DNA of 64,000 nucleotides from Sipunculus nudus. Lineage: Eukaryota > Annelida > Sipuncula > Golfingiida > Sipunculidae. The notes under the pieces were generated by a model that made no database searches, was not told the origin of the DNA, and saw only the letters and a list, made by a program, of their open reading frames with translations. The number at the start of each line of letters is the position of its first letter. Within the stretch, counting starts at the first letter, position 1. Below, one piece after another: positions 10,682-24,181 of the stretch. The position numbers were made by a program, and so were the translations under genes. The DNA is taken from positions 37,527,558-37,591,557 of the forward strand of contig CM049310.1 of the NCBI GenBank assembly GCA_026874595.1, read 5' to 3'.

Positions 10682-11746
10682 TTGAGGTGTGGCCACCATG
10701 TGACTTTATTGAATATGAATGGTTCTTCAAAGGTAAGGGGCTCACAACTAAAAATGCCCACGTGTGAGGGCCAGGTCGAAGGGAAAACAGTCACGGTACT
10801 CCGTGATTCTGGCTGCAGCAGTGCAGTTGTGCGACGAGAGTTGGTACCGGAAAGCCAGTTTCTTGGAGAGAATCAGGATTGCGTGTTGATTGACGGAACC
10901 GCACGCACATTTCCTCTTGCAGTCGTTCAGGTAAGTACTCCTTTCTATTCAGGAGAATTCAGGGTTTTGTGCGTATCTGATCCCGTTTATGATCTCAGTA
11001 TTGGCAATGTATCTGGTGCGCGTGAGCCATCTGATCCTAATCCTAATTGGACTATCGGTAATAACAAGTCTGTTACCTGTGGTAAGGCTGAAACTGCAGC
11101 TAAGGAGGTAAGTGTCACAGATGACGCGTACGCAGTTGAAACGAGGCAGATGGCACGGCAGAAGGATAAGCCGACTCGTCCTTTGAAGGTTCCCAGTCAG
11201 ATCGGAGAGGTAAGTCCTGACCAATTTCTTAAGTACCAGCAGGAGGATGATACTCTGTCGCATCTGTGGCAGAAGGCTAAAGAACCTCCACCGGACGGTA
11301 GTAAGTACCAGTTCCTTGTAAAGAATAATTTCCTTGTGAGAAGACGTCTAGAGAAGAGCCATTTGAGTCAAGGTGATCAGTAAGTAGTGCCAGCTAACTG
11401 CAGGCGTGATACCTTAAAAATGAGTCATGAGACACTGATGGCGGGGCATCAGGGAATCAGCCGTACTTATGACCGCATAAGGAGCCAGTTCTTTTGGCCT
11501 GGTATGTACGAGGAAGTATGCACGTTTTGCAGGTCTTGTGGGATTTGCCAGAGGACTTTGCCGAAAGGCAAGGTAGTCCAGGTACCTTTAGGGCGTATGC
11601 CGATAATGGATACCCCGTTTAAACGCATAGCGCTTGATATAATCGGAGCTATCCATCCTCCATCCGACAGGGGTCACAGATATGTGCTCACAATAATGGA
11701 TTACGCCACCAGGTATCCCGAGGCGGTGCCACTAAAAAAACATTGA
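10682..11746 (+). pseudogene. pol: Protease and N-terminal half of integrase
   Basis: The frame is the same as gag. The aspartic protease active site is DSG at 10805-10813, in the context VTVLRDSGCSSAVV. A linker follows, then the integrase HHCC zinc-binding module (SHETLMAGH, then CRSCGICQ; about 11400-11560) and the first catalytic Asp in LDIIGA. TAA at 11381 interrupts the start of integrase. An A7 run at 11734-11740, where six would keep the frame, shifts translation into a TGA. Confidence 0.85.
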
Positions 11747-14027
11747 TACAGAGACCGTGGCAGAGGCATTAGTTGAGGTTTACTCAAGGGTAGGTGTGCC
11801 ATCCGAAGTCTTAACAGACAAAGGCACGCAGTTTACCTCAGATCTGATGAAAGAGGTAAGTCGTCTACTTTCTATTAAACAGCTGACCTGTACAGTCCGA
11901 CATCCGATCTGTAATGGTATGATCGAGAAGCACAATGGAGTGCTCAAGCAGATGCTCAAACGTATGGTTGCAGAGAGGCCTCGAGACTGGGACCGCTACT
12001 TGCCAGCGTTACTGTTTTGCTGTAGGGAAGCGCCACACGAATCTCTTGGGTTCAGTCCATTCGAGCTGTTGTATGGGAGGTTTGTTAGGGGGCCCATGAC
12101 AATTCTGAGAGAATTGTGGACGCGTGAGAACGCAGACCCAGAGGTCAAGAGTACCTACCAGTATGTAGTTGATTTACAGAACCGTTTGTCAGAAACACTC
12201 AAATTAGCTAGAGAAAACCTTGCAAAAGAAGCTGGTAGGTATAAAATATATTACGACCAGAAGCGCCGGAGCAGGGATTTGAAGGTAGGTGACAAAGTTC
12301 TTGTTCTTGAGTCCACTGATAGTAACAAATTATTGATGCAGTGGAAAGGGCCATTCAAGGTCGTCGAGAAGTTTAACGACTGCGACTATCGCATACAAAT
12401 GGATGGTAAGGAAAGAGTATATCATATTAATTTACTCAAAAAGTACATCGAGAGGGATCAAACGGACAGCCACTGTCTACTCGGTGTATTTGGTATAGAA
12501 CAGCCAAGGTCAACCAGTACGGAACAGGTAAGTGATGGAAGTATTCCTGAGGATGAATACGAGGGTAGTGACGTGTCTGAGGCTGCTCACAGGATAGTAC
12601 CCTTACCTAGCTCCATCCAGAAAGAATTTGATGGTGACGTAGAACTAGGACCAAATTTAGACTCATCACAGAGGGCAGAGGTAAGCGCTCTTTTGGGGCA
12701 ATTCGCATCTACGTTTACTGATGTTCCTAAGAGAACCGATCTCCTAGAATGTGAAATTAAATTGACCACGGATGAACCCGTGCGTTCTAGACCATATCCA
12801 GTACCACATGCGGTTAGGGATGTTATGGGCAGTGAGGTCCAAAAGATGATGGATATCGGTGTAATCGAGAGATCGGACTCGTGTTACTCTAGCCCCGTGG
12901 TATTGGTAAAGAAAAAAGACCAAAGTGTCAGGTTCTGTGTAGATTTAAGAAAACTAAACAGGATCACAATTTTTGACCCCGAACCGATGCCTAACCCGGA
13001 GGATTTGTTCCCATTGCTCACGAGCAGTAAATATCTGTCTAAATTAGACATGAGCAAGGGTTATTGGCAAATCCCGATGGCCGAAAAATCAAAGAGATTA
13101 ACGGCATTCGTAACACCAAATGGCCTATACCATTTTGTGGTTATGCCGTTCGGATTAGTAAATTCGGCACAATGCTTCACCAGATTAGTCAGAAGGTTAT
13201 TTCAGGGAGTCCCTAACGTCCTGTATTATGTGGACGATATACTTATCCATCACCAGTCCTGGTCCGAGATTGTTCTCCATATGCTGGAGAAAGCAAACTT
13301 GTCAGTTAGACCCTCTAAATGTTTCATTGGGTTTAACAATGTTGAATTTTTGGGTCATCATGTTGGCGGCGGTGCATTGGCGACAAATCCCCAACTTCTA
13401 AAGAAAATACAGGATTTTGAGCGACCAAAAACCAAAACTCAAGTGCGATCTTTTGTAGGACTTGTCAGTTTCTACCGGAAATTCGTCCCGAATTTTGCTG
13501 ATATCGCGTTACCGCTCACGGATCTAACGCTAAAGGGGAAACCCAATACTGTAACCTGGGGGGAAGCTCAGGAGCAAGCATACCGCACGTTGAAAAAATG
13601 CTTGTCAAACCCTCCTATTCTCAAACTTCCGGATTTCAGCAAAACGTTTTACGTTAGAACAGACGCATCCGATGTAGGGATAGCAGCCATCCTGTTTCAG
13701 AAAAGTGATGAAACAATGCATCCGATCGCATATGCTTCGAAAAAGTTACTCCAGCGGCAACGGAACTACTCCACCATTGAGCGGGAGTGCTTGAGCATCA
13801 TTTGGGCGGTACAAAAGTTCGAGGCCTACCTATACGGGCGCGAATTCGTTATCCAAACAGATCACCAGCCGTTAGTGTACATTGATAGACCTAAAACCGT
13901 AAACAAGCGTATCATGAGGTGGGCCATGGTACTACAAGAATACCGCTCCCGCTTAGAAGCGATCCCTGGTAAGCAAAATTATGGACCCGACTTTTTAAGT
14001 CGCGTGCCTGGACAAGATGTCAAGTAA
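11747..14027 (+). CDS. pol: Integrase core end, reverse transcriptase and RNase H
   Basis: This is a 750-codon open frame downstream of the A7 frameshift. It begins with the rest of the integrase core (catalytic Asp in LTDKGTQF, Glu in GMIEKHNG), then a GPF/Y module (GPFKVVEK to YHINLLKKYIERD, about 12345-12455). Gypsy-type RT follows: FCVDLRKLN, LDMSKGYWQIPM, MPFGLVNS and YVDD at 13227-13238. The thumb shows a small deletion after YVDD (HQSWSE directly followed by IVLHMLEKANL). RNase H has TDAS, ERECLSIIWAV and TDHQPL. The stop is at 14025-14027. Integrase lying before RT is the diagnostic Gmr1 order. Confidence 0.92.
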
Positions 14028-14192
14028 ATCTGTGTGCCTGGGTTACTTATTCCTGTTAGGATAAGTCAGTATAAGAACCTCTTTCTTAAAATCTTTTAGA
14101 TCCAGACTGGATATTTTATTTACGTAAAGCGATTTACTTTAAAAACAACAGTCTTTCGTGATTAGGTCGGAAAAATTCCAGGGAATTTTCTT

Positions 14193-14202
14193 AAAGGGGG
14201 AG
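14193..14202 (+). promoter_or_regulatory. Polypurine tract
   Basis: AAAGGGGGAG ends 3 bp before the right LTR, the expected plus-strand primer position. Confidence 0.85.
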
Positions 14203-14205
14203 TAA

Positions 14206-15164
14206 TGTCACGAAAGTGCTTTGTTTACATTAGCGTCACTGTGGCGGGGGGAGAGTCGTGTCCTCTTTGACCCTTGGACTGTCGTCCCGGTTCATTGTGC
14301 AAGGGAGTTGAGGTGGAATTAATTCTTTTAGAGAGCCGAAAACTTGTTATTTTAGTCTCGCCGGCACTGGGGCTGCAATTAATCGGCTTTAATTCAACTG
14401 GGGGTTCCGTCCGAGAGGCCAAGTTTAAGGTATTCGGGGCAGACGGCCATGAACCTTGGATCTGAGCACACGTATATAAAATGCTCTGTGAAATCTGTGA
14501 AACCTGTGAATCAGAAACCCTGAGTCTGAAGTTAAACGTTGAAATGTGCAGTATTGCAGCTACCAACAGGACACATCACCCAACCGTGACAGGCAACCTG
14601 GAGGGGCAGCTCGGACCACGTGGCACATGAGGCTGGGGCCGGCTTGACACCGTATAACCACGCTGAGAGGTTGAGAGCGGGCATTGTTCGATATTGAGGT
14701 CTGGTAAGCCCTTAACCTGATTGTTGGCTTCTTGATAACGGAGCTGGTGATATTGCAGCCTCTTAATGTATGTCATTTGATTTCAGTAGCGTAACCCCTT
14801 AATTCCTGAATTACTACTTTAATATGCACAGCACGTGTTTTGTAAAGGTTTTCAAATGTCAAAGGCTACCGCATGTCGGCGTCATTGTTCATCAGTTTAT
14901 TCCAGTGATTTCATATAGTTGCCTCTTTTTCCCGCAGTAAACACTAGCCCGGGACTACAGGGCCACGACCGTTTACATACTTGGCTATGGGTAACGCTCA
15001 GAAGCAGGCCGTCTGATACATGAGGAGACGTGAGGCACAGCGGCTGCGGCCATATAAGTTATATTGAATAAATTTGTATGCCAAACCGCATTCTTGTTAT
15101 TTGTCATATGCCTTCCGGCCTTTAATTTGGTTGAGAAAGAACTCAATCACGAATTTTCGTGACA
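14206..15164 (+). repeat. Right LTR
   Basis: It is 959 bp, exactly the length of the left LTR, with about 12 substitutions and no indels. TATATAAA is at 14473-14480 and AATAAA at 15067-15072. Confidence 0.97.
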
Positions 15165-15169
15165 CTTTG
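15165..15169. repeat. Target site duplication, right (CTTTG)
   Basis: Direct copy of 8031-8035. The sequence after it (ACAATATAACCCGCTG) is the continuation of the interrupted intron, also seen at 27597 and 57616. Confidence 0.95.
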
Positions 15170-17400
15170 ACAATATAACCCGCTGTTTTCTTTCGACGGG
15201 TGTACGTGTACACTGCAAGTCACAGGTAACAAGAACAAAAGCCACATATTAACAGCAATAAAAATAAAACTGAATTTTAGGACGCTGTATTCTGTATGAA
15301 TCTCACAGGCGTAGGATCCATTTAAACTTTTTCAAAGTCACGAGCGCCCTGTATTGCTGTTCTTGATATACCAGAAAACACGACATATCCATCAATTGCA
15401 TCAACAAACCTAACATTATTTAAAAGCAATAATACACCAGAACAGTTCGGTTTATGTCATCTAGCATGAAGTGTCACATCAAATTCAATATAACTGAGTG
15501 ACAACCACAAGAACCAGTTTTAATAGTGCCTGTATGAACCAATTTCTGATTATATACTCCATTCCACCACCCTTGTTCCCTTGAATTTTCGTGATAAATT
15601 TTATACAACATGTTACGGTTTTGCGCTTGAAACGAAACTGAATGTCTAAAAACACATGTACAACAATAAATAGACTGCTGTAACAAATGCACTAAAGTTT
15701 ACCTTGATTAGGTCCAGAGGCAAATCAACAAATGTGTCGATTTTCTAACAAAAAATGCTCTCCCATGAATGGATTTCACATGATCAATTCAAACGGAAAT
15801 ATGACCTAACAGATGAACGTTCTTGCGACATATCAGTGACGACTTCACATGACGGACTAACATTACATCCATTTGAAGATTCGTAGTGATGACGTCACAG
15901 TTGTATTTGTACGTCATATGTTTTGTTACGTCCCACGGATAAACCGATATGGCCATTTAAACTGGCCCCATCATTTTTGCACCCTTTTCTACACAGGTCT
16001 AACTGTCCGTCCCGCCATCGAAAAGTAAATGAATTTAATTCATCCTTACTTGTATGATGGAACGCAGGTCAAAAACGCGAAAAATAAGTTTGGCAGGGAT
16101 TTTGAAACAGAGAATAGTTGTCACAAAGTTCTCACAATGACATCTATGCCGGGTTCTTTCCATTCAATCGAAACGAAGTGAGAACTCCGGGCGTTATGTT
16201 ATAAAGTTTTATTCCTCGAGAAAACCTCCCACAAATCCGGTAAAATCAAAACACTTACGATCAACCCCACCTGCTTAGCGTTATACAGTTTTATGAAATA
16301 TGAAATCCTCGGCCGGTCTTGAAACCACTGCACAGCATCTCATTCCTCTGTCTCTCCGGACTTAACACACACCAGCAATATTTTTCTGTGTCCTGTCTGG
16401 CATCACAGCAGTATTTATATGTTCCCGCGTATAGCCTCAAACGTCCAGCTTGGACCATAACTCGTTGACTCTCTAGCCAAGCTAACATAAAGTCCTAGCA
16501 AAAAAGTGCGATCGGCTCTGACCTATTTAAAGTCGGCGGTATTTTAATGGGTGATACGTTTGTGTGACATTCTAGATCTCAAGTCTATTATCATGAATTT
16601 AAACGAGCCAATCGAAGCTTCTAGGCGTATCAAATTAAATGGCCATATATTTATTTTATTGAAAGTTACTCATAATAAAAATGACATCGTCTGAAGTGAT
16701 TTATTTGATTACCTTAGAGGATTAAATGTTTCCGTACAATATATTACAGCACTCACATGAAGATTATATACAAAACATATGACCATTTCAATTAAATTTC
16801 CTGAAAAAGATAATACTTTGCTTATAAAGTAGAAGGAAAACACTTATACACATCTATAACCCCATAAGCTTCTAGTCAATATACACACAAGCACATACAT
16901 AAGGAATACTTGATGCATACCAGGAAGTTTACCTACGTTTCAAATACATTGAATCGTGAAACAAAAAAAAACCCCGATGTTTATCACAGTATCATTCGGG
17001 TGAAAGACTTTCAAAACATACATTCATCACTTGAAAAATTGAACAGACTATCAATGTCATTTATATCTTCACACTTCAGTAAGGAACAGTAAGGAACCTC
17101 CTGCAAAAGAAACCTATACGTGCGTTTTAAGTAATTCCCTGGTTCATCATCTGCTGTCATATCAATCAAGATCGCTATGCTATATTCAAATATAGCAAAC
17201 ATGCTGGATACGATCAAACGTTACACCTGTAAAATTCTATGTGTTACATACCTTTCGATTTGCAGCAGTGCATGATCCGATTTGCTTTTAGTATTTCTTT
17301 CCCGGCACTAACTCCATAGCCGTTTTATTAGCCATTATTAATAGAATATGATTATCAATTACTTCTTTTAGCTGTATTATTCGCGTATCAAACACAACTC
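15170..17400 (-). other. Unit A intron remnants with exon 2-3 deletion
   Basis: 15170-16830 aligns with the intron between exons 4 and 3 of B (27600-28640) and C (57615-58760). From about 16900 to 17400 it aligns with C 61640-62160, which is intron 1. No sequence matching exons 2 or 3 lies between. I see no other gene here. Confidence 0.7.
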
Positions 17401-17404
17401 TAGA

Positions 17405-18330
<926 letters not shown>

Positions 18331-19438
18331 GATTTTTGGTTTTGATATCTTTTAAATAGTTTTTGAAAAATATGGAAATTTTCGTCACCATTTACACCTA
18401 TAGTTGAAAAACAAAGACAAAAATTTAATTGGGTTTATTCGTACTAGTTTCCCTACTTTAATATTAGTTCGTATATAAATTGGGTCACCGGAATGATATG
18501 TCGTGGTCTCGGTTGAGGTCAACGTCTGGAAGGCTATATCTTATTAACCACTTTATATTCAAGTATAATTAGTGTGTAAAATTCAGTTTAACCCGCTTTA
18601 TTGGCCACCAACAGTTTTTAAATGCCATCAGCTCCCTGTATTTTACGTAAGATTTGCTCAATTTGCAACCAATATCGTCAATAGGTTAAGAGTTACATCT
18701 AAATCGGGAAAAGTAACACCACAATTTTCTCCGAAAGTCATACCTTTCAGGGCAATTTGTCCACAATAACCCATGATGTTGCCGTAAATACACGACTCCG
18801 TACACATTGCTATTGGTCGATAGGCCTACTTTGAGTCGTGACACAAGTTATATGGGAAACTGAACTGCAACGTCCATCCATCCTATTTCATTGATAACGT
18901 TGTAAACACCCGAATTTCTTATTATCAAACTCCGAGTGGTGAATAAACACATTAGGATACATGAGAATTGCAAAAAAAAAGCAGAAGTGTAAATCCCATA
19001 TACATGATAACCAGTCATTCCCTGTGCCTCGTGCAGGTTGATTATCCTTCACATAACTCGACATGCTTGTAAGCAATCAAACATCAGCTATCATTTAGGG
19101 ACATTTACCTATAATTATGAGGGAATCTTTATGCACATGGTAGGTGTTTTAATGTACTGAAACATCGATTGGGTTTAGTTTAAATGACACGCAATAAGAC
19201 AGCAAAATTACAAGATAAATTCAGCCTTGTTTGCATCAACATCGAGACTTGAAGCACGGTTCTGGACATGTGATAGCAGGGAAGTCGATAAGGTCTTTTA
19301 TGCCTATAGTATGTTACCACATGCCCGATAGAATGGACATACAAGGTTCTTTTAAACGGTGGACCAAACAGGCTGAAACTCGCACATACACTTAGAAAGA
19401 TGAAAAAGACATAGGTAATATTAACAATTAAAATAGAA

Positions 19439-19991
19439 TCAAAGAAAATTTACTATACTCTGGAGAGGCGATTTACGCTCAAGATACACTTTCAAAACTA
19501 CTGAGTCCATTTTGAGACACACTGTAAAATAGTTTCCACACACTGTACAATTGACAGAAAATACGCATTGCCCCAGGCCGCTGTTCACAAGATCCTCACG
19601 CACGAGTTTCCTTGGTTTACTAGTGTTCACACACAGGCACCCCTCGCCCGTAAAACCAATCGCAATCTCCGCTCTTAAAGAATCACATGCAACAAAATCT
19701 GTTAACGAATATGTCTCACCACACGACCATTTTCGGTACCATTCATAAGCGTTTCTGCACATCAGTTTTCCAGGTGTGCTTGCTGGGCTTCACCACTTCA
19801 GCTAATCATCGGTTATTCAAAAGTCCATCTCCAAACACAACTTGCGCATCTGTACACATGTGTGAAGTCCGTTGCAGAGATATATGTTGATATACGTATA
19901 TGTTACAACGGGAAATCGTCCCTTTGCTGAACAGTTCACAGCCAACTATGGACCCTCCTCTGACCGACAAACTGTCAGAATACAAGACCAC
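19439..19991 (-). other. Unassigned cysteine-rich open frames
   Basis: Two adjacent minus-strand frames (19806-19991 and 19439-19762) encode about 60 and 107 residues. The second is rich in Cys (for example GECLC-like and NCTVCGNYF segments). They are denser in coding-like composition than their surroundings and do not follow the inter-unit homology. I recognise no domain, and splice signals joining them are not convincing. They could be remnants of a mobile element or exons of an unrelated gene nested in the unit A intron. Confidence 0.25.
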
Positions 19992-20730
19992 GCGCGCTGA
20001 TGCAGGAGATTGTGTCGTTACTTTCCTTTTTAAAGCTTAAATATCGATGCTTACGTCTCACCTCCTGGCCGTCCTTGGCCCATATTCTTAAAACATTATA
20101 TGGTTTGTTGTTCAATCGCATGAATAGAAAAACAAACTAGACATGCCTCCAGAGACAAAAGTTTGAGAAAAAATAATAAAAATTAAAGTCTACATTATTA
20201 ATGATACCCCAGGAAGCGGTCTAGACTCACTGGATTACGACTGTACCCAAACCCAAAACAAAACACTTGGGTTCCCTACATCTACATACTTACGCTACCA
20301 TCAGTTATATGATACTGCCTGCCAATATACAACAATGTAAAGAAACCAATCATCTGGCTATAATCTCCTAACCTAAATGTGCAATACCATGATACTAACA
20401 TTAATAAGTCACAGCTCTGTGTGCACTTTGTCTATTCTAAGATACTTTAGCTATAGACGGTCATTACATTCAACAGGGTAAGTCGGTCACCACAGCAACG
20501 GTTGAGCTTATATGTTACGTGAAAGGTGAGACAATAGGAGATGGCCCATATTTCCATTTTGGAACGCCCCCTATCCCCAATAAAGACTGTGGCAGATGAG
20601 TAGTATAAATTTATTTAGATCCCTTGATTCGGTATGCTTTACCGACTAAATTTGGTTCAGTTATTAACAATATATATATATAATTTATATATATATATAA
20701 ACATGCAAATATAGATGTGCAAGCACCGAA

Positions 20731-20763
20731 CATTAGCACGAAGCGTAGAGTTAGATTCCTCAT
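20731..20763 (-). pseudogene. Unit A exon 1 remnant
   Basis: It starts MRN at 20761-20763 like units 0 and C. After 33 nt it jumps into sequence equivalent to intron 1 of C (GGTGCTTGCACA), losing the membrane anchor, the stem and the donor site. The 31 codons upstream of the ATG are open and similar to units 0 and C. Confidence 0.75.
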
Positions 20764-21216
20764 GCTGCTACTAACCAATGCGAGACACTGATGATCGATG
20801 TTCCTGGCTGTGCTTATCGACCTTTGGTTTGCATTATAGTTGATGTATATCGACATCTATATCTATGTGTATATATATTTATATCTATATTTATTTACAG
20901 ACCTTAATATAGGATTATTTTGGTCAGAAAAATAGCGTTTGGCCGATCACGGATGCCCATGTCGGTAACACACAAGTCGAGATTTCCCACGTATTCGCCA
21001 GTACATAGTATCATATCGCCCTGCTTATGCATGGTAAATAAGTAATCTCGATACCTATAAACATAATGTTACTTAATAGCAAAACATTTATAAAACAATC
21101 TATCTATCTTTATACTACTAAAAGTGACCTGTCTGCTTGTCCAACTAATTCCATTGAATCGGGGCATGACGGTGAGCAAGTTTTGCTGTCAGCGTTAGTC
21201 ATATGCCCTAACATGC

Positions 21217-21328
21217 AGAATGCACACCGATTTGGTCCTTCCACTTGCACACAATTGAATTCCGGCATTATGATCATATGGCAAGTCTGTCGCACAAGAT
21301 CACACCGCTCGACATTGCTAAATTTTAA
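21217..21328. repeat. Direct repeat X, left copy, flanking inserted block
   Basis: About 111 bp (CAGAATGCACACCGATTTGG onward) is repeated at 22253-22365. Together the two copies bracket the inserted duplicate block. Confidence 0.85.
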
Positions 21329-22240
<912 letters not shown>

Positions 22241-22252
22241 GTATACGTAACT

Positions 22253-22365
22253 CAGAATGCACACCGATTTGGTCCTTCCACTTGCACACAATTGAATTCC
22301 GGCATTATGATCATATGGCAAGTCTGTCGCACAAGATCACACCGCTCGACATTGCTAAATTTTAC
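22253..22365. repeat. Direct repeat X, right copy
   Basis: Copy of 21217-21328. It continues uninterrupted into downstream sequence (CCTTGGCTCATTACAAC), so this side marks the original continuation of the target. A non-coding AT-rich stretch follows to 23450. Confidence 0.8.
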
Positions 22366-23780
22366 CTTGGCTCATTACAACAAAGACGTATATAGATTGG
22401 TTCTGTATCCACCAGACGTCGCTACCTTACAGGTCAGGGGAGTTCGCTACCTTACGGGGTCTGGCCATACAATACGCGGCAATATACCCTTCCTCTGCAA
22501 CGGGCCCCATTTTCAAATAATATCATTAAAATGTAACAGACAGCCTAGTAAAATCGTAAAGGATAACTTCATTATATTGAAATAAAAATATTTGCTAATA
22601 TATACTTAAATCATATCATAATAAGCATTTCCGGCAAGGTGTAAGAATTAGTTTTCATAATACTGTAGCCTATTTAGATTTATAGGACCATGTTGTAAAA
22701 TACCTTCTTTATAATTTACAAATACCTTCATACTATAATAAAAAGAAACATAAAAATCTAGACATTTTTGTAACATTGGATTTGTAACGGCAAGAAACCG
22801 CCGTTATTTTTGAATACCAACAAGAAAGGGTGTCATTCTATTAATCTAAAAAATAACCTATAAATAACCATAAGGTCTGCTGTGATATCATCGTAAACAG
22901 CTTCTCTATCGTGATCAGTTGGTTGAATAACTTATAAATATAAACCTGTTCTGGTATAAAGCTAACCTGGTAGATATCAAAAGTGACACCATTGGGAGTA
23001 AATGGTTACACCGATCCCTTTGCAAATAATGTTATATATGTAATATATACATATACATAAATATATCAGAAAAGAGTAAATAGATTAACAAAAATATATG
23101 ACCGTGGTATAATCAAAATATTTTATGAAAGAGGCAATCGTAGTTCCCAGCATTTTTATCATTATGAGCTGTTTGTGAGAATAAAAAAAAAACAGAAAGA
23201 TTACAGAAGGAAAGAATATTCTCAAAAGTTTATTTACTCATGTTGTTTACAAGATGATTTCATAGATTTTTTTTTCTTAAATCAAACATTCTATAAACGG
23301 CGATCTAGTGGATTTGATTCTGAAGGAATAAATAGTCAAAAATATAAAACTCCATGTAACTTTGTAAAACGGACAGGTTCATCTACATAATTAGGCATAT
23401 TTAGAGAGCGCATAACTACCTACATTGATTTAAAAGTGAAATGTAAAGTTGATTCAAAGCAAAGTGGGAGTATAATAAACAACAACGAATGTCGCTAGAT
23501 GGCACGGTGTGTTTGTGCGAGCACCGCCGTCCAGGGGGACAATTGAGATGTGATCCGAAATATTTTTGTTTTCGACCGATCAGACGAATACTTTAAATAC
23601 ATACATCCATGGTCCATGGCCCACCAATTCACGAGCTTTTAATGAAATTCACTGAGTTTTTTTTTATTTTGTGTGAAGAAACAGTGACAAACTTTGTCAA
23701 AATCTGTCGATCCCTCCACCACAAATATGGCTTATCGACTGGATATTGATACAGTAAAAAACTTTTCAAATTCATTGTCG

Positions 23781-23785
<5 letters not shown>

Positions 23786-23828
<43 letters not shown>
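23786..23828. repeat. (TA)n tract beside hammerhead repeat, unit B
   Basis: TA run in the 3' flank of unit B, in the same position as TA runs in units A and C. Confidence 0.95.
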
Positions 23829-23830
<2 letters not shown>

Positions 23831-23832
<2 letters not shown>

Positions 23833-24057
23833 TCTGAAGAAAAACAACACTGTTAATTTACAACAGTCTGTTTCACGGGATGCGACCCGATCATCAGGTG
23901 AATGTGGTTAGAATGAGACTTTACGAGATTACGAGATTATGCTTTGTGCGATTCGGGGCGGGGGGGGGGGGGGCATGTGAAAGACTGACACTGATCCTAT
24001 TGTCCTCGTGTTAGCTTCATTCTGTTGTGAATTAACAGTGTTGTTTTTCTTCAGAGT
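23831..24057. mobile_element. Penelope-like element remnant with inverted arms
   Basis: Arms of 36 bp at 23831-23866 and 24022-24057 are inverted copies with one mismatch. They enclose a hammerhead ribozyme and a G run. The sequence right after (24057-24105, ACCGCTCTGG and GCACTTT motifs) recurs at 35125-35165 beside other TA tracts. Hammerheads next to (TA)n with partly inverted pseudo-LTRs are characteristic of Penelope-like elements. No RT frame is present, so this is a terminal remnant. Confidence 0.5.
23856..23903 (-). ncRNA. Hammerhead ribozyme
   Basis: Minus strand. Core CTGATGA (23891-23897), stem II CGGG/CCCG within 23875-23890, GAAA (23871-23874). Stem III is A-C-A/U-G-U closed by a three-base loop (23863-23871). 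Stem I pairs ATTCAC (23898-23903) with GTAAAT (23856-23861), five of six pairs. The right inverted arm (24022-24057) carries GTGAAT at the same place, which would pair perfectly. All three stems and the catalytic core are present, with cleavage expected after a GUU triplet. Confidence 0.75.
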
Positions 24058-24148
24058 CATACCGCTCTGGCCTAGTCTGTAGACCATAGAGCACTTTACA
24101 TCGGAGGGTAACACTACCTTCTATATACACATATATACATATATATAC

Positions 24149-24181
<33 letters not shown>

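Larger units (their letters stand above)
8036..15164 (+). mobile_element. Gmr1-like Ty3/gypsy LTR retrotransposon, complete with defects
   Basis: The element is 7129 bp with 959-bp LTRs that differ at about 12 positions (about 98.7% identical), TGTCACG/CGTGACA inverted ends and a CTTTG target duplication. The coding order is gag, protease, integrase, reverse transcriptase, RNase H, so integrase precedes RT. This is the Ty1/copia-like order known in Gypsy-class elements only for the Gmr1 group. RT and RNase H similarity is clearly Ty3/gypsy. There is no envelope gene. The reading frame has four in-frame TAA codons and one homopolymer frameshift, so this copy should not make its own proteins. 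It inserted into an intron of pseudogene unit A. Confidence 0.93.

Noticed and set aside
10399-11263. Minus-strand frames of 60-104 codons opposite gag and protease
   Set aside because: Antisense shadows of the plus-strand coding region, with no motifs of their own.
8036-15164. Retrovirus-like element with envelope
   Set aside because: RNase H ends at 14027 and only about 180 bp lead to the polypurine tract, so there is no room for an envelope gene.
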